Shown here piece by piece: positions 21,666-33,995 of a stretch of DNA of 64,000 nt. The position numbers were made by a program, and so were the translations under genes. Position 1 is the stretch's first letter, and each line of letters begins with the position of its first letter. This stretch comes from Pleurodeles waltl (lineage: Eukaryota; Chordata; Amphibia; Caudata; Salamandridae): NCBI RefSeq assembly GCF_031143425.1, contig NC_090447.1, positions 27,742,238 through 27,806,237 on the forward strand, read 5' to 3'. Under the pieces are notes generated by a model that was not told the DNA's origin, ran no database searches, and saw only the letters and a list, made by a program, of their open reading frames with translations.

Positions 21666-24379
21666 TTTAACCCATGCTGAATAGCAGCTACACTTTGTAC
21701 AACATGGCTAAAAAACATTTTCAAAGCCATAATCTCTCACATAGGCGAGACCTGTTGGTTTTGCCAATGCTTGTTCTTTGACCAGTCAAGAAGGACACAT
21801 AACAGTCCTTCACAGTTCCTACCCTTGGCACTTCAGAACTCCACAGACTTGAAAATAAAGTCTGATTTGGGCATTCAGGTAGAGAGCTGATGTCTAATCA
21901 GTGAAGTGTTAACTTTCCTGATGTTTTTCAGTTGCAACCCCATTGGCGTGTTGAAGAGAATGTGTAGGCACAATTTGACAAGTTCTTTGTGGTAGCACTT
22001 CTACTCTTTAGTTTTTCAAAAAGATGTCATCTATTTCTACAAGAAACTCTTTTTTTTATTCTTCTCTTGAAAAAGTATCCATTTACTTGTTTGTAAATAA
22101 AATGTGTTCTATTTATTTTCCTTTTTGTGTTTGTTCATTTAAGCTATTCACTCTCTTTTCACTGTAACTGTATTTAGTTAAATTACCATCTAAACAAGAT
22201 AATTTCAGGTCAGAAAGCCTCTCAGATTAATTGTATCCAGTTCTCCGATTAGTATATTTCTCTTTGCTTTAGTTTGCATTCGGGGTTACCTCCCCTAGTT
22301 TTACTAGTTGCACAATATGAAATGGAAGCTGATTAACAACGTGTTTTGTCTCTTTAAAGCCCATATTGGGGGCCTCAAGTGATCCCAGGGAGGGCGCCAG
22401 GCTCTGGCCAGAATATGCTGCTAACAGTGCTTAGTTTTTAAGCAGGGGAAATGAGCGGCAGTAAACTTGTAATGGGCCATCACTAACATCTTTTGTCATT
22501 TATATTGTATCTGGGTGTTTGTGTCAGAAGGGAAGAGATTCCAAATAGTCTTCAAACCCCCCACTTCTAATAATCACACTGTGGATACTTTTACATGCTA
22601 GTAGAGCCTGCCTGACCAGAATAGTATGTTTGGCAAACGTGTATTTGATTGCATTTTTAAAAAGATAACAGAAGTTAACTGCAATGTTTAAACAAGCCTA
22701 GACATATTTAAACATTGACGACTTAATAGAATAATTGTGAATAATTCTGAGGGGGCCCAATTTGTTTTCCACGGGGGGGGTCTTAAGGCATTAAAAAGTT
22801 TGAAGACCACTTCTCTAAGGTGTGAGCAGCTGAAGATTTTGTCCCAGTCCTAATCCTGCTCTTGTGTTCTGTCCAGGTTGCTATTGCTTTCCAATCTACC
22901 TTCATAATTTAGGAAAGCTAACGTGAGTTTTTTAAGCAGTGGATACAAATCGTCTGTGTCAAGTGTTCAAAAAGGTTGTAACTTACGGTTGTTATCATTA
23001 AAAGAATGATATACAACATTTTCCTTAATCGAGAATGATATACATTTACCTTAGTAGCATTATTGCAGTGTGTGCAAAGCAAGAATAGGAATTTCCCAGC
23101 TTTCTAAAGAGTAAAATATGTTTCTTGCAGTTTCTGAATTTTATTTGTTTGACCCCCGCAAAGTAGTTGGAAATTTATGCAAATGTTTTTCAGATAAGGC
23201 TTTCCTCATCTTGTCATCAAACTGTTACAGCTTTTTCAGTTTGTCAAAGTAGGATGAGGTTTATTTGCCCCCTTTCTGAAACTGTAGAATCTTCTGAAGT
23301 GGAAGTCGTGGAGCAAGTGTTACGCCAGGCTGTGGTCCAGCCTTCCTGTTGCAGGTATCGCTGAGGCCAGTGGATGGAACTAAAGTAATCCCTGAGGGTT
23401 GGCTTTTCCTAAGCACAGGGCTGTAGGTGTCTGCAGAGAAAAATATCTGATTTGTCTTCTAAATGTTTAAGTCTAGGGACAAGATGTTTGATGAGGCAGG
23501 TTGCAGAAAGTGATTAATAATTGCTCTCGCACTTTTCGTGACCTATCTACGATTTTGCAATATGACCTATGTACTAACAAGCTGCTTCACAAAATCTCCA
23601 TTCACAGGGGGTCGTTGAATAACCTGCCAGTGAATACTGATTAGACCGGTCCCTATTTGTGAACCACTGTAATTGGCGGCAAACAAAGGGATAGTGCCCT
23701 ACAAGGCACATCCTTGTGTTTCTATTCCCAAAAAGGAAACACGTTTTTTTTAAAAAAAATTTTTAAAGCAGCTTATCCCTTAAAGGAGCTAGTGTTGCTT
23801 TAAAAAAATAGTTTTCCATTTGGGAATACATTGGCGGGCGGAAGCAGGCAGCGGTTCCTTAAATTTCTGTCTGTGTCTCTCGTGCCCTCCTACCCCACAG
23901 GGTTGTTTAACAAGCTTCTTGAAGAGCAAGGGGTCCATATATTAAACTTTCCCCTTTACAAATCAGTTACCACTGCCCTAGAGGTGTTAGTGACTGGCCA
24001 CTGGCGGCTGCCAATCATTGACACAAACCGATTCACAATTAGAAAAGAACGCTCCTTTCTAACTGCAATTTGGTGTGGGTCATTAAAAGTACCTTGCGAG
24101 TAAGTAATGCATTGCTGACATCTAAAATTGGTTTAGTACATTGTAAAAAAAAAAAAAAAACATTTTCTGATTGAAAATACTATAATATTCCAAACCACAG
24201 GGTTTACGAACTCAAAATGGATTTGTACCTCAGGCCCTAAGTTCCTGTATGTCTACAAGGAGGGCCCTTCTCTGGGTGCATGTGTAACCTTGCCTTTAAA
24301 TCCTTTGAATGAATACGTTTATGTCCTTCTACTGCGAAGGGACTTCAGCTCACCGCTCCTTCTTGTTGTGTCCGAGCAG
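21666..24379. other. non-coding, probable rrp8 intron
   Basis: No gene was recognised. At 23530-23830 there is a stretch rich in short inverted pieces (for example GGTCGTTGAATAACCTGCC) that resembles the segment near 26980-27010 and may be a non-autonomous DNA transposon remnant. The 3' end has a pyrimidine-rich tract leading to the acceptor at 24378-24379. Confidence 0.4.
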
Positions 24380-24686
24380 GTCTCTCCAGGTGCTAGATGT
24401 AAAAAGACGACCAAGCGCCTCCTGGAGACGCTGCGTGTGCTGGAGAGCACCTCAACGAGTAGGAAAGATCACTCCTCACCAGCAGTGAAAGACACATCCG
24501 GGTCCGAGGACGACTCCACTGGGACGACTCCAGTGAAAACAAAACGTAAAAAGAAGAGGAGCAAGAGAAAGAAGCAGGCTCTCAGCTCTGCGATCTCTGA
24601 GCCAGAGCCCCAGAAACATGCGCAGAAGAGGAAACTCCATGAGCCTGAATCCTCCAAGATGACATGGAAAAGAAAGCCTGCGGGAG
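24380..24686 (+). CDS. rrp8: rrp8 coding exon (N-terminal, basic low-complexity region)
   Basis: This exon of RRP8/nucleomethylin, a nucleolar methyltransferase, encodes KRLLETLRVLES, matching the conserved KRRQLLATLRALE region of vertebrate RRP8. A serine/acid stretch and a lysine-rich segment (KTKRKKKRSKRKK) typical of nucleolar localisation follow. The acceptor is CCGAGCAG|GTCTC (24379/24380) and the donor is GGGAG|GTGAGT (24686/24687). It ends with one base of a split codon, which is completed to GAT by the next exon at 27471. The acceptor choice fixes phase 0 at the 5' side; an alternative acceptor at 24389 cannot be excluded. The start codon is not in this exon. Confidence 0.85.
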
Positions 24687-25654
24687 GTGAGTGTTGATGG
24701 TCTTATCATTTTGTCCTAGGGCGACATTACATCCCTGATGCCAGGGACCGCTTTGAAAAGAGATTAATATCTTCATTGGTGCACTTTGAAGCCAGTGAGT
24801 AAGCAGACATTCTGATCTTTAGGGTCTGAGCCCAACAATATCTGCTCTTATGCACACCATTCTAGGGTAATTTAAGACCACATCTCCTTCACTGACAGGC
24901 TCATCGGCTGCTTAGAGCTAACGCTCCCAGTATAATTTTCAGTCCATCAACAGACGCCTCTCTGGAGTGGCATAATATGACCAACTTCCTGTTGTAATGA
25001 AGGTGAACGAACACAGTGAAAACAGTCAGTTGACCAGCTAACTCGTTCCCCAAATAGATTGTTACCCACAGCAGACTAAAATACACAGTCAAATGCACCT
25101 GTCTACCTTTCCACTAAAACTTTCCATGGTGCATGAGCCATCCAACTTTCTCTTTCGGGTTACAGTGGGAATAAGGATCTCATGGGCCCCTGCACCACTC
25201 TTAGGCACCCCTGAAGGCTGCTGTGAAACGATGCCTTTAAAAGAGGGTACAGTACAACTAGAACTACAGCTATAAACTGGGGGTGCAGGACATTGCTTTA
25301 GTCTATTCAGTGCTGTGCCTGTCATCACAACAACCTCAACAGAGATGTCTACAGAAAACGCTGGGTTCCATTGTGCTGCATTGCTCCTGAAAGAAACACA
25401 GCTACCCTCCCCCACCCCCCCCCCCACCCCCCCCAAAGTGATAGGCAAAGGTGGTGCACATTTACATGTAGGACATATGTGCATCAGAATGAAGAAGGAA
25501 ATAATACTTTAATTTGTAGGAGCTGAGGAAAGACTCCTTAGGGTCTGGCTCTTCGAACTGAAGTCCAAGAGTTGAGTGAGAGGCCAGGCCATCTATACTC
25601 GGGGGACGTTCTTAAGCTAGAGGAGCAGCCACTTCCCTGAACCCCACTCTCTGT

Positions 25655-25945
25655 CTGAAAAGAAAGGGAGATAGAGGGTGAGAGATTGGGAGAGAACTTG
25701 AGAGACACAGCGAGAGATCAGAAGAGATGGAGATAAAAGCGGGAGAGGAGAGATCAAGGGAGGCAGCAAGGAGATGGATTGGAAGAAAGGCATAGGAATA
25801 GATAGATAAGGAGAGAGAGACTGGTCGTGAGTGAGACAGACGGAGGGTGTGATCCAGAGAGATGGATTGAGAGAGAGGAAGAGGTTGAGTGATAGAGTGG
25901 AAGAGGTTGAGTGATAGAGATGGAGGGAGAAGGTGAACAGTTGAA
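25655..25945. repeat. GA-rich low-complexity tract
   Basis: About 290 bp is almost entirely purine on the + strand, with repeated GAGAGAGGGAG and GAGAGATNGAG motifs. Open frames here are compositional. Confidence 0.85.
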
Positions 25946-26873
25946 TTCTGAGAGCGCTTGTCTTTCACCAGAATTTGGCTTTGGAGGGAAGCGGGCTGGG
26001 CTCGTCACAGTATTTCACCTGAAACTAACCTTTCTTGTCCTAGGAATTGGCAAAAGTTACCGTGTTCCTCAGGCCGAACTACAAAGCTATCTAAGAATGC
26101 GGGGACAATTATCCAGTTTCCACTGGATTAATGCAGTTATGCGAGATTTCTGGCCATATCACGCTATTTTAAATTCTCCTACTTATGTCTCTGGTTTTTG
26201 GCACAGTGAGAAAGATGGAGGATCAGAATGTTCTGAAAGATGAAGTTAACTCTACATGGGGAGGAAATTGACTTTTATAATGAATTGTATGCCTCTCTTT
26301 CATCAACTTAGGAAGCATGATGCCTGGAGCTGTAAACCTTTTAGTGACAAGGCGTCTATATGTATGGCGGTAACAGGCAGGCAATCCCAGGCAGCAGTGG
26401 GAAATCCAGAGAACACAACAGGCGACTGCATGCAGAAAATAGCTGACTTTTCCACTTGAATCGTCTTGACTTTGAGAGAATTATCATAGTTACAACTCAA
26501 TCATTAGTCCGACTTGTACATTACTGATGTCCCTTTAAAAAAAAAAGTTGGATTGCATTTTAGCTGCATACCTTGGGTGCTGGGATGCAGTGAGTAAGTA
26601 ATTGAGGCCTTGATTTGCAACCATGTTTCTTTGTTGAGAGCTGAACTGTCTGTGTAATGGCTATACCTTCCTCTTCAACATTGTGAATCTCTCATTTCAA
26701 ATGTTCGCATGTTGAATCCCCTTAGCTTAAAATTATTTTATTTGGGTCCCTACAATCTCCTAGCATTTTCTCACTATTAATATATGGAATGGTGTGAGTA
26801 AAGTAAAACATTTTAGAGGGAGTTGACAGTATTTCCTCTAACAAATTTAGTGAGAAATGGTATTTAGAGCCAG

Positions 26874-27180
26874 ATGTACAAGGTAAGTGTTTGCGATTAA
26901 CAAATAGCAAATTTTTCCGATTTGGTAATCGCAAAGACCACATACAAATGTGGGTATGACATATTTTGTGATTCCCAGTGGGTCGGTAATAGACCTACCT
27001 TATAAATATTAATAATGAGGTAGGTCTGGGTTTGCTATCCATTGGGAATTACAAAAAATCACTGGGGTGGTGGCCCGCTGGGGCCAGCAGACCACGTGGT
27101 CTGTGATTGCGTTTCAAAAAAAGCATTTCCTTTTGAAATGCAGCCCGTTTTCCTTAAAGAGATTTTGGGGTTATGAAGGA
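26874..27180. mobile_element. possible Harbinger-like non-autonomous element fragment
   Basis: TTA followed by GAGCCAGATGTACAA resembles the terminal repeat of the small element at 56001-56068 (GGGCCAGATGTA). It is followed by a near-palindrome (GCGATTAACAAAT ... ATTTGGTAATCGC). The matching right end was not found, so the limits are tentative. Confidence 0.35.
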
Positions 27181-27470
27181 TGTATCTCGGGTGTCCAAAA
27201 AATGTTGTCAAAAATGTATTTTCATAGTTAATTTATTAGTTTTTCCTATGAACACATTTAACGCATCACAAGATTTAGTCTTGCTCCTTTAAAAACACAT
27301 TTAGGAAGTACATTGGTAAAATACTAGTTGCCAAGATAGTTTTGGTCATTCGTGCTGCAGACTTGCTGCTTCTAAACCTCGGGGGGGGGGGCACCCAGCA
27401 CTCTAAAGATCAGTAATCTAAGTCTTATTGTGGAAATGTGTTGGTCACTTCCGCCCTCTCTCCTCCCCAG

Positions 27471-28296
27471 ATCCCACCCAGAACGGCCAGCATGAAAAAA
27501 GGAGTGAGGACGCCGAAGACTGCACTGAAGATACTGAGAGCAGGACCCCAGCTACCGCTCAGCTCAACAGAAAACAATGGAAAAACAAACAGAAGAACAA
27601 GAGGCGGAATAAGAACAAGTTTAAAGAGGAGGTGCAGACAGGGGACGCAACCAAACAGAGTGAGCTGATGACAGGCGAGAGCCCAGCCACCAGACCAACT
27701 AAAAATCAAGTGGCAACTGAAGCATTTAACAAAAAGACAGTAGGAAGGTTGAAAAATGCTTTTCCTAGTGTGAAGAAACATTGTAGCACATCCCGTGAGC
27801 CTTCAGAGCAGAAAGTGGCAGAGGCGGTCCCCAGCAGCAACACCGCAGTGAATGCTCCAACAGGGCGGAAGCTACAGGCATCAACGAATGATGCAGATGC
27901 AATCACAACCAAACTGAACAAGAAGAAGATGGAAAAGTTAAAGGTGATCCTGCAGAAGCAATCCACAAAGTTCCTTCCAGTGGTCAAAGAGGAGGAGGGC
28001 AGTGCTCCGCAGACCGCAGAGGGAGAGTGCACTGAAGAAGTGGCTGAATCAGGGCCAACGGTGCCCGCACCTGCAGATCGATCAGCAGCACTGAGACTGA
28101 AGATGGAAGAGCGCCTGAGGTCAGCACGCTTCCGTTACATCAACCAGCAGCTCTACACATCTAGCAGCAGGGATGCCCAGGACCTGTTCCAGCAGGACCC
28201 GGAAGCCTTTGAAGTTTACCACCATGGGTTCCGCACCCAAGTGGAGCAGTGGCCTGAGAATCCAGTGGATCTTATCATCAAATACCTCCGGAATCG
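27471..28296 (+). CDS. rrp8: rrp8 coding exon (large, linker into methyltransferase fold)
   Basis: The 826-bp exon lies between CTCCTCCCCAG and AATCG|GTAGGT. It starts with two bases completing a GAT codon and ends with two bases of a CGG codon. It encodes the hallmark basic motif RKQWKNKQKNKRRNKNKF, which is nearly invariant in vertebrate RRP8. A long lysine/glutamate-rich disordered stretch follows. The end is the conserved block RFRYINQQLYTSSSRDAQ leading to FQQDPEAFEVYHHGF, just before the methyltransferase core. The four exons together already encode about 456 codons, as many as I recall for the whole human protein, so the disordered part appears expanded here. Confidence 0.95.
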
Positions 28297-29689
28297 GTAG
28301 GTGCAAAGGCATGCTTTGCTCTGTGCTCTTAGTGAGGAATGGTGAGATCCTGAGAATGCTGTTTAATCACCCAAAATAATCCCTAGTTGCAGTTCCTCCT
28401 TTTAATGCAATGCTAAAGGCTTCTGTTTGTGGGATTTTCCCTTTGTCTGTCTTTAGTTTCAAGTCACTACCTCCTGACCTTATTATTAATTTAGTTATGC
28501 AGAGAAAGCACGTTTATGGCGTGAAGCGTTTTCCCATTGGGATGGATGGACAAGAGTTTCAGGAGATGTAACTGCACAGTTGTCCTTGTTGTTAGATTAT
28601 ATTCTAGAATGAGGGTAGTACAGTTTCTCTACAGTAAGCAGGTCTAAATGCTAATTAGAAAACATGTGAAATGAACAAATGTAATTAGTAGACCATGCTG
28701 CACTAATACGATGTCCTCAGAAGATGTTTGTTGTTGAGAAGGGAGTGACCACCCCACTAGGGGAGGGTAATATTAGAATACTTATTGCTATGGACACAGA
28801 AGCTGTGTAGCTAAAGTTATAGATGTCAATGACAAAGGAAATAGCAGAGAAATTGGTAATGAGGGTTGGAGTCCAAATGACGAGCATCCGGAAAGCAGTG
28901 AAGTGAGTGGGAAAAAAAAATCTGCATCCTACCAATACAGGTATTGTGACTGTACAGAAATGTGAGTGGACAGATGTAAAGGGATAGCAGAAGTAAAAGG
29001 TATATTGTTGTGAATAAGACCGCATACTCAGATTTCAAGTTTATTTTAATTTTATTTTTTAGAAGTACATCTGGCCGGAAACTTTTTGTTTCTGTAAATG
29101 TGAGTGCGCTATATGACTGAAACATGTTTGATTTGTAAGTTCCTTGTAACTCAGTTGTGGCTGGCGCACGCCATGTGCCCCTGGCGGAGAGAATGTGAAT
29201 AAAAAGAAGCTCCTCTGGTCTTGTCTGGTCTTGCCACTTATGGATATTGAGTGCGTAGAACTCTCCTCTGAATCCTGCCTTGGAGATGACTTCACAGCAC
29301 AATGTTGGAGACTGGTGGCATCTGTGCTGTGCTCCTGCCTTGCAGACACAAGCTATATGGGTGGACAAAATTGTGTTTTATTTCCCCACTGGGTGTGATG
29401 CTACACAAGAGAAACAATATGAGTGCATCCAGTATCCGAGTTCTCGGCATTTCTTAGTCTATTTATTCCCTTTGCCAGAAGGCTTTATTTGAGTGGGTTG
29501 GGCTGGGCCATGACCCTGAGGAATCTTCCAGTCCTAGGTTTCTAGGTTCAGAGGACTGTATCTTCTAGTTTTTTCGTAAACAGTGGCACCTCTGATGTTA
29601 CTCCTGGTGCTGGCCTGCGCTACGCTTGCTCACTTGTGACTTATTGTGCCTTCCTGGATACCCATGCTAAAATTATTTTCTCTTTTTAG
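28297..29689 (+). other. rrp8: rrp8 intron
   Basis: The borders are GTAGGT and TCTCTTTTTAG. No gene was found inside. AATAAAAAGAAGCTCCTCTGGTC near 29197 followed by a CT-rich segment looks like a retroviral R-U5 type sequence, but no paired LTR or duplication was seen. Confidence 0.7.
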
Positions 29690-29819
29690 GCCAGCATCAC
29701 AGGTGGTGGCCGATTTCGGGTGTGGAGATTGCAAGATTGCTCGCAGTGTTAGAAACACAGTGCACTCCTTTGATCTGGTGGCTCTGAACGAGCATGTGAC
29801 GGTGTGTGACATGGCCAAG
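29690..29819 (+). CDS. rrp8: rrp8 coding exon (SAM-binding motif I)
   Basis: The 130-bp exon lies between TTTTTAG and AAG|GTATGC. With the previous exon it gives [16 protein letters not shown], which matches the vertebrate RRP8 methyltransferase motif I; the D-F-G-C-G-D loop binds S-adenosylmethionine. The rest (FDLVAL and VTVCDMA) covers the next strand and acidic residue of the Rossmann fold. It ends in phase 0. The family methylates adenosine N1 in large-subunit rRNA (yeast and human), and in mammals it also acts with SIRT1 and SUV39H1 in rDNA silencing. Confidence 0.97.
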
Positions 29820-30359
29820 GTATGCAGCGTCTTTACATGGTTTGGTGGGAGTGTATTGATAGGTGTCGATCAGTCTATTCATTTTTATGCCGTAGGTACG
29901 AAATATCCCAGTCGAAAGTCTAAAAATAATGTCCTGATTCTTGTATGCAAGTACCTTCCCAATCACTCTTTTCCCTTCTCCATCCCCGTGCTGTATCTCT
30001 GCCTGCTTACCCCTTCACCCGCTCAGGTATGCTTTATCTCTTATTGAAGATAAAGTATATACATATTAAACTAATCTGAACCTGGGTTCTCTGTTGATTA
30101 ATGCTGTGATATGATTAAAGACCTGAGGCAACACACACATGCAGTGCACTTCCCACGCCCCTTAACTCCTTTCCTCTATACGTTTGTTAGTTACATTTCT
30201 TGTCTGCTTCCAGGAAGGGTATGAACAGCCTTCACGTTATTTCTCTGTGAAATTGTGTATCTGTCTGCTAAGAGAAGATTCACTTTATTGTGTACGTTTT
30301 ATAAATAAAAAAACATGAAAATGAGTCAGGGTAACCCTCATTTTTAGGTTGAAGCCTAC

Positions 30360-31000
30360 CAGACAGTGCACACCACTCCACTCTTCAATGCACTACGCAA
30401 CTCCATCTATGCCACTCCATGCCACTTTACTCTACTTAGTTCTACAACACACTACTCCATCCTGCACCACTCCACTCTGTGCCACTCCCCTCCGACACTC
30501 TATGCCACTCCACTCTACAACACTGTGCTCCACTCTAGGCCATTCCACTCACTCTCCTACACTGGTCCATTCTATGCTACTTTACTCTGATAATCTATTC
30601 TGCTCTATGCCACTTTACTCTACAACACTATGCAACAAACACCCTCTATGCCATTCTGCTCTGACACTCAATGCCACTCCGCTCTGTGCCACTCCACTCT
30701 ACACAACACCCTCTACACCACTGTGCTCTACACCACTCCACAACGCTGTGCCACTCTGCTCTGACACTCAGTGCCACTCCGCTCTGTGCCACTCCACTCT
30801 ACACAGCACGCTCTACATCATTGTGCTCTACACCACTCCACAAAGTGCTATATCACTCTGCTCTACTCCACTCTCTGCCCTTCCTTTCAATGACACTTTA
30901 CTCACTCGGAGCCACTCAACTGTACTCTGCACCACTTGATTCTGCTCCACTCTCCTATACCCCACTTTGCCAATGCTTATTATTCCCGCTGCTTAGTGTC
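30360..31000. repeat. degenerate satellite (CCACTCTATGCCACTCCACTCTAC type)
   Basis: About 640 bp consists of short imperfect units (CCACTCCACTCTAC, TGCCACTCTGCTCTGACACT). Two longer sub-blocks around 30655-30740 and 30745-30850 are near copies of each other. It is the same family as 21405-21665. Confidence 0.85.
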
Positions 31001-31415
31001 CGTTTCATCTAATACTCCTATTTCCTGAATCCTTTTTTTTTTTTTTAATAATTGATTCCAGGTAGTCATTATTAAAAAATGACATTAACATAAAACATTT
31101 ACATATATTAGGTAGGTGTAATACAATCATTCTTTGTTAATCAATAAATCAAACGGGTCCCATATTTTGAATAACTTTTAGTTAACCATTCCTCAAGGCA
31201 TCGCAGTCCTTGGGTTTACCTATGCAAATAGTTTTGTCTTCAAATGCGTGGAAGGGGAGCAATACCTCTTTCCACCTTTGTATTCTTAGAGAGCTAGTTA
31301 GTAACATGGGAATAAAAAATATTGTTCCTATTCCTTTTTTTCCAAACTGCTCACATGTACAGGTCTCTGTGTTAGGATTTACTGGAGCTGACACAACTTC
31401 AGACGTAATTCTAAA

Positions 31416-32622
31416 TGTAGCCTTCCAGTACATTTCTAAGTGTAAATTAAAGATAGCCTTCCAGTGCATTTCTAAACTTAATCTAAACATAGCCTTCCAG
31501 TGCATTTCTAAGCTTAATCTAATCATAGCCTTCCAGTGCATTTCTAAGCTTATTCTAAACATAGCCTTCCAGTGCATTTCTAAACTTAATCTCAACATAG
31601 CCTTCCAGTGCATTTCTAAACTTAATCTAAACATAGCCTTCCAGTGCATTTCTAAGCTTAATCTAAACATAGCCTTCCAGTGCATTTCTAAGCTTATTCT
31701 AAACATAGCCTTCCAGTGCATTTCTAAGCTTAATCTAAACATAGCCTTCCAGTGCATTTCTAAGCTTATTCTAAACATAGCCTTCCAGTGCATTTCTAAG
31801 CTTAATCTAAACATAGCCTTCCAGTGCATTTCTAAGCTTATTCTAAACATAGCCTTCCAGTGCATTTCTAAGCTTAATCTAAACATAGCCTTCCAGTGCA
31901 TTTCTAAGCTTAATCTAAACATAGCCTTCCAGTGCATTTCTAAGCTTAATCTAAACATAGCCTTCCAGTGCATTTCTAAGCTTAATCTAAACATAGCCTT
32001 CCAGTGCATTTCTAAGCTTATTCTAAACATAGCCTTCCAGTGCATTTCTAAGCTTAATCTAAACATAGCCTTCCAGTGCATTTCTAAACTTATTCTAAAC
32101 ATAGCCTTCCAGTGCATTTCTAAGCTTAATCTAAACATAGCCTTCCAGTGCATTTCTAAGCTTAATCTAAACATAGCCTTCCAGTGCATTTCTAAGCTTA
32201 TTCTAAACATAGCCTTCCAGTGCATTTCTAAGCTTATTCTAAACATAGCCTTCCAGTGCATTTCTAAGCTTATTCTAAACATAGCCTTCCAGTGCATTTC
32301 TAAACTTAATCTAAACATAGCCTTCCAGTGCATTTCTAAGCTTAATCTAAACATAGCCTTCCAGTGCATTTCTAAGCTTAATCTAAACATAGCCTTCCAG
32401 TACATTTCTAAGTTTAGTCTAAACATAGCCTTCCAGTGCATTTCTAAGCTTAGTCTAAACATAGCCTTCCAGTGCATTTCTAAACTTAATCTAAACATAG
32501 CCTTCCAGTGCATTTCTAAGCTTAATCTAAACATAGCCTTCCTGTACATTTCTAAGCTTATTCTAAACATAGCCTTCCAGTGCATTTCTAAGCTTAATCT
32601 AAAGCTAGCCTTCTAGTACTTT
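31416..32622. repeat. 36-bp minisatellite, about 33 copies
   Basis: Units of 36 bp (TAGCCTTCCAGTGCATTTCT then AAGCTTAATCTAAACA) repeat about 33 times. Most copies contain a HindIII site (AAGCTT), and copies fall into AATCTA and ATTCTA variants. The period is a multiple of three, so frames of about 467 codons stay open on both strands. The array lies wholly inside an rrp8 intron, so these frames are treated as periodicity artefacts. Confidence 0.97.
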
Positions 32623-33499
32623 TCTAAGCTTCTTCATGGCCATATGATATGTAATTCTTCTCTTGTGTTATCATTGCAGCACCTGGAAACTTATTAACCA
32701 GTCCGAATTTAGGTATCCTTTTCTGGCCTAATGAAGCGTTAACAGATTTTTAAAATTTGTTTCTTTGCTCATTCCGAGAAAAAGTTCTCCTGTTTGAAAA
32801 TAGCTTTTTTCTTTTCTTTTTAGATTCAACAGATTCAAATTCAGTTATCTTTTTCATAAAAAAGAGTGCAGAAAACTCACAATTTGATAATATGAAAAAA
32901 AAATGCTTTGTCACCGCTGAGGGCGTTTTTTAAATGGCACCAATCCATAATTTTTTTTCTATTCGTAGGAAGTGGTTCATTAATCATTTATCAACTTTTT
33001 TTGCTTACTGTTAGAGAACTCTCATCTATTTGGGAGGTCTAAATAACGTGTTTCTGGGTTTACTAAAGAATACAGTTTTTTTGTTGTTGTTTTCTTTTAT
33101 TAAGACCTGTTTCATTTGAGTATATCAATTAAAATCTTATTTCTGACATGTTTTGGATTACGAGGAGCCTGAGAAAGAAAGCAAGGGGGTTAATGTTTAT
33201 CATGTTTAACTTACCATGCCGTTTACAAGACAGATATTTTGCCAAAATAGAAAGCAGCATCAGCTGTTTTGTTTGGTCTTATAAGAAGCCACTAATTAGC
33301 TTTAAACATTTATAGGTGGATAAAAAGGAAGGCGGTATCACACGCACTCCCCATTATTCAGTTTTACTATGAAATTGCTACAGCACAGTGTTTTTCCAGA
33401 ATTACATTAGAAGCTCTTTAGAAGCACCTAGACAACTAGTTAGATTTTCTAATGCTGTTTCCTAGGTCTGTGCCTGAATATCGCCTTACTCGTTTTGGT

Positions 33500-33845
33500 C
33501 TGTCAGAGGTCCACTCTAGCCATTCTGGTTTTGTCTCCTATGAGCCCCGCTTGCCATACCTGCTTTCATTGTCTCAGCTTCCATTCACACCCCTGTTACT
33601 GCTGCCTTTTTCATGTCCTGCTGCCCTCTTTTCATTGTCTCGGATCCAAGCCCATCCCTAACAACTGCTTTCATTGTCTCTGTTCCAGTTCCCTCCTCCC
33701 TTGCTCTTTCTTCCATTAGCTCTGATCTGAGTCCCACCCCCTCTTCTCTGTCACTCCTGCCTCATTTTATTATTTCCCATACACTTCTCTGCTTCCATGG
33801 CCTCTGGTCTGGCCCTCACACCAGCTTCTGTTGTCTCTGTTCCAG
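33500..33845 (+). other. pyrimidine-rich tract with duplicated 3' splice-site motif
   Basis: The last 350 bp of the intron are C/T-rich with recurring TCATTGTCTC. The motif TGTCTCTGTTCCAG occurs both at 33675-33688, followed by TTCCCTC, and at the real acceptor 33832-33845, followed by GTCCCTC. Confidence 0.7.
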
Positions 33846-33952
33846 GTCCCTCTTGCAGACGAGTCTGTGGATATTGCTGTCTTCTGCCTGGCACTTATGG
33901 GCACCAACTTGCAGGACTTCTTTGCGGAAGCTAACCGAATCTTAAAACAAGG
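33846..33952 (+). CDS. rrp8: rrp8 coding exon (methyltransferase core, later part)
   Basis: The 107-bp exon lies between TGTTCCAG and CAAGG|GTAAGG. Read in phase 0 it gives [20 protein letters not shown] and then EANRILKQG, matching the conserved RRP8 stretch with SVDVAVFCLSLMGTN and EANRVLKPGG. It ends with two bases of a glycine codon. The final part of the domain (the LLKVAEV... segment and C-terminus) should follow in another exon, which I could not find before 64000. The gene is therefore incomplete here, not necessarily broken. Confidence 0.96.
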
Positions 33953-33995
33953 GTAAGGATTTGTTAGTTCACTTTTCTTCTTAAAGGTGACTAGG

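Larger units (their letters stand above)
24687..27470 (+). other. rrp8: rrp8 intron
   Basis: The intron has GT...AG borders (GTGAGT and CTCCTCCCCAG). It contains a poly-C/CCCCA tract near 25410-25435, a purine-rich block at 25655-25945 and the end of a DNA-transposon-like repeat near 26874. No other gene was seen. Confidence 0.8.
29820..33845 (+). other. rrp8: rrp8 intron holding two repeat arrays
   Basis: The borders are GTATGC and GTCTCTGTTCCAG. It contains a degenerate short satellite (30360-31000), a 36-bp minisatellite (31416-32622) and a pyrimidine-rich 3' end with a duplicated acceptor-like motif. Nothing is recognisable at 32623-33440. Confidence 0.85.

Noticed and set aside
23831..24103. 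90-codon + frame upstream of the rrp8 exon
   Set aside because: No similarity to the RRP8 N-terminus and no convincing splice sites.
29040..29345. Endogenous retrovirus LTR near an AATAAA
   Set aside because: Only a vague R-U5-like look; no paired end, duplication or internal gene was seen.
30349..31012. 196-codon and 113-codon frames
   Set aside because: They lie wholly within a degenerate CACTC-type satellite.
31182..32616. Two 467-468-codon repetitive proteins on opposite strands
   Set aside because: They are produced by the 36-bp intronic minisatellite; both strands open equally, which argues against selection on either.
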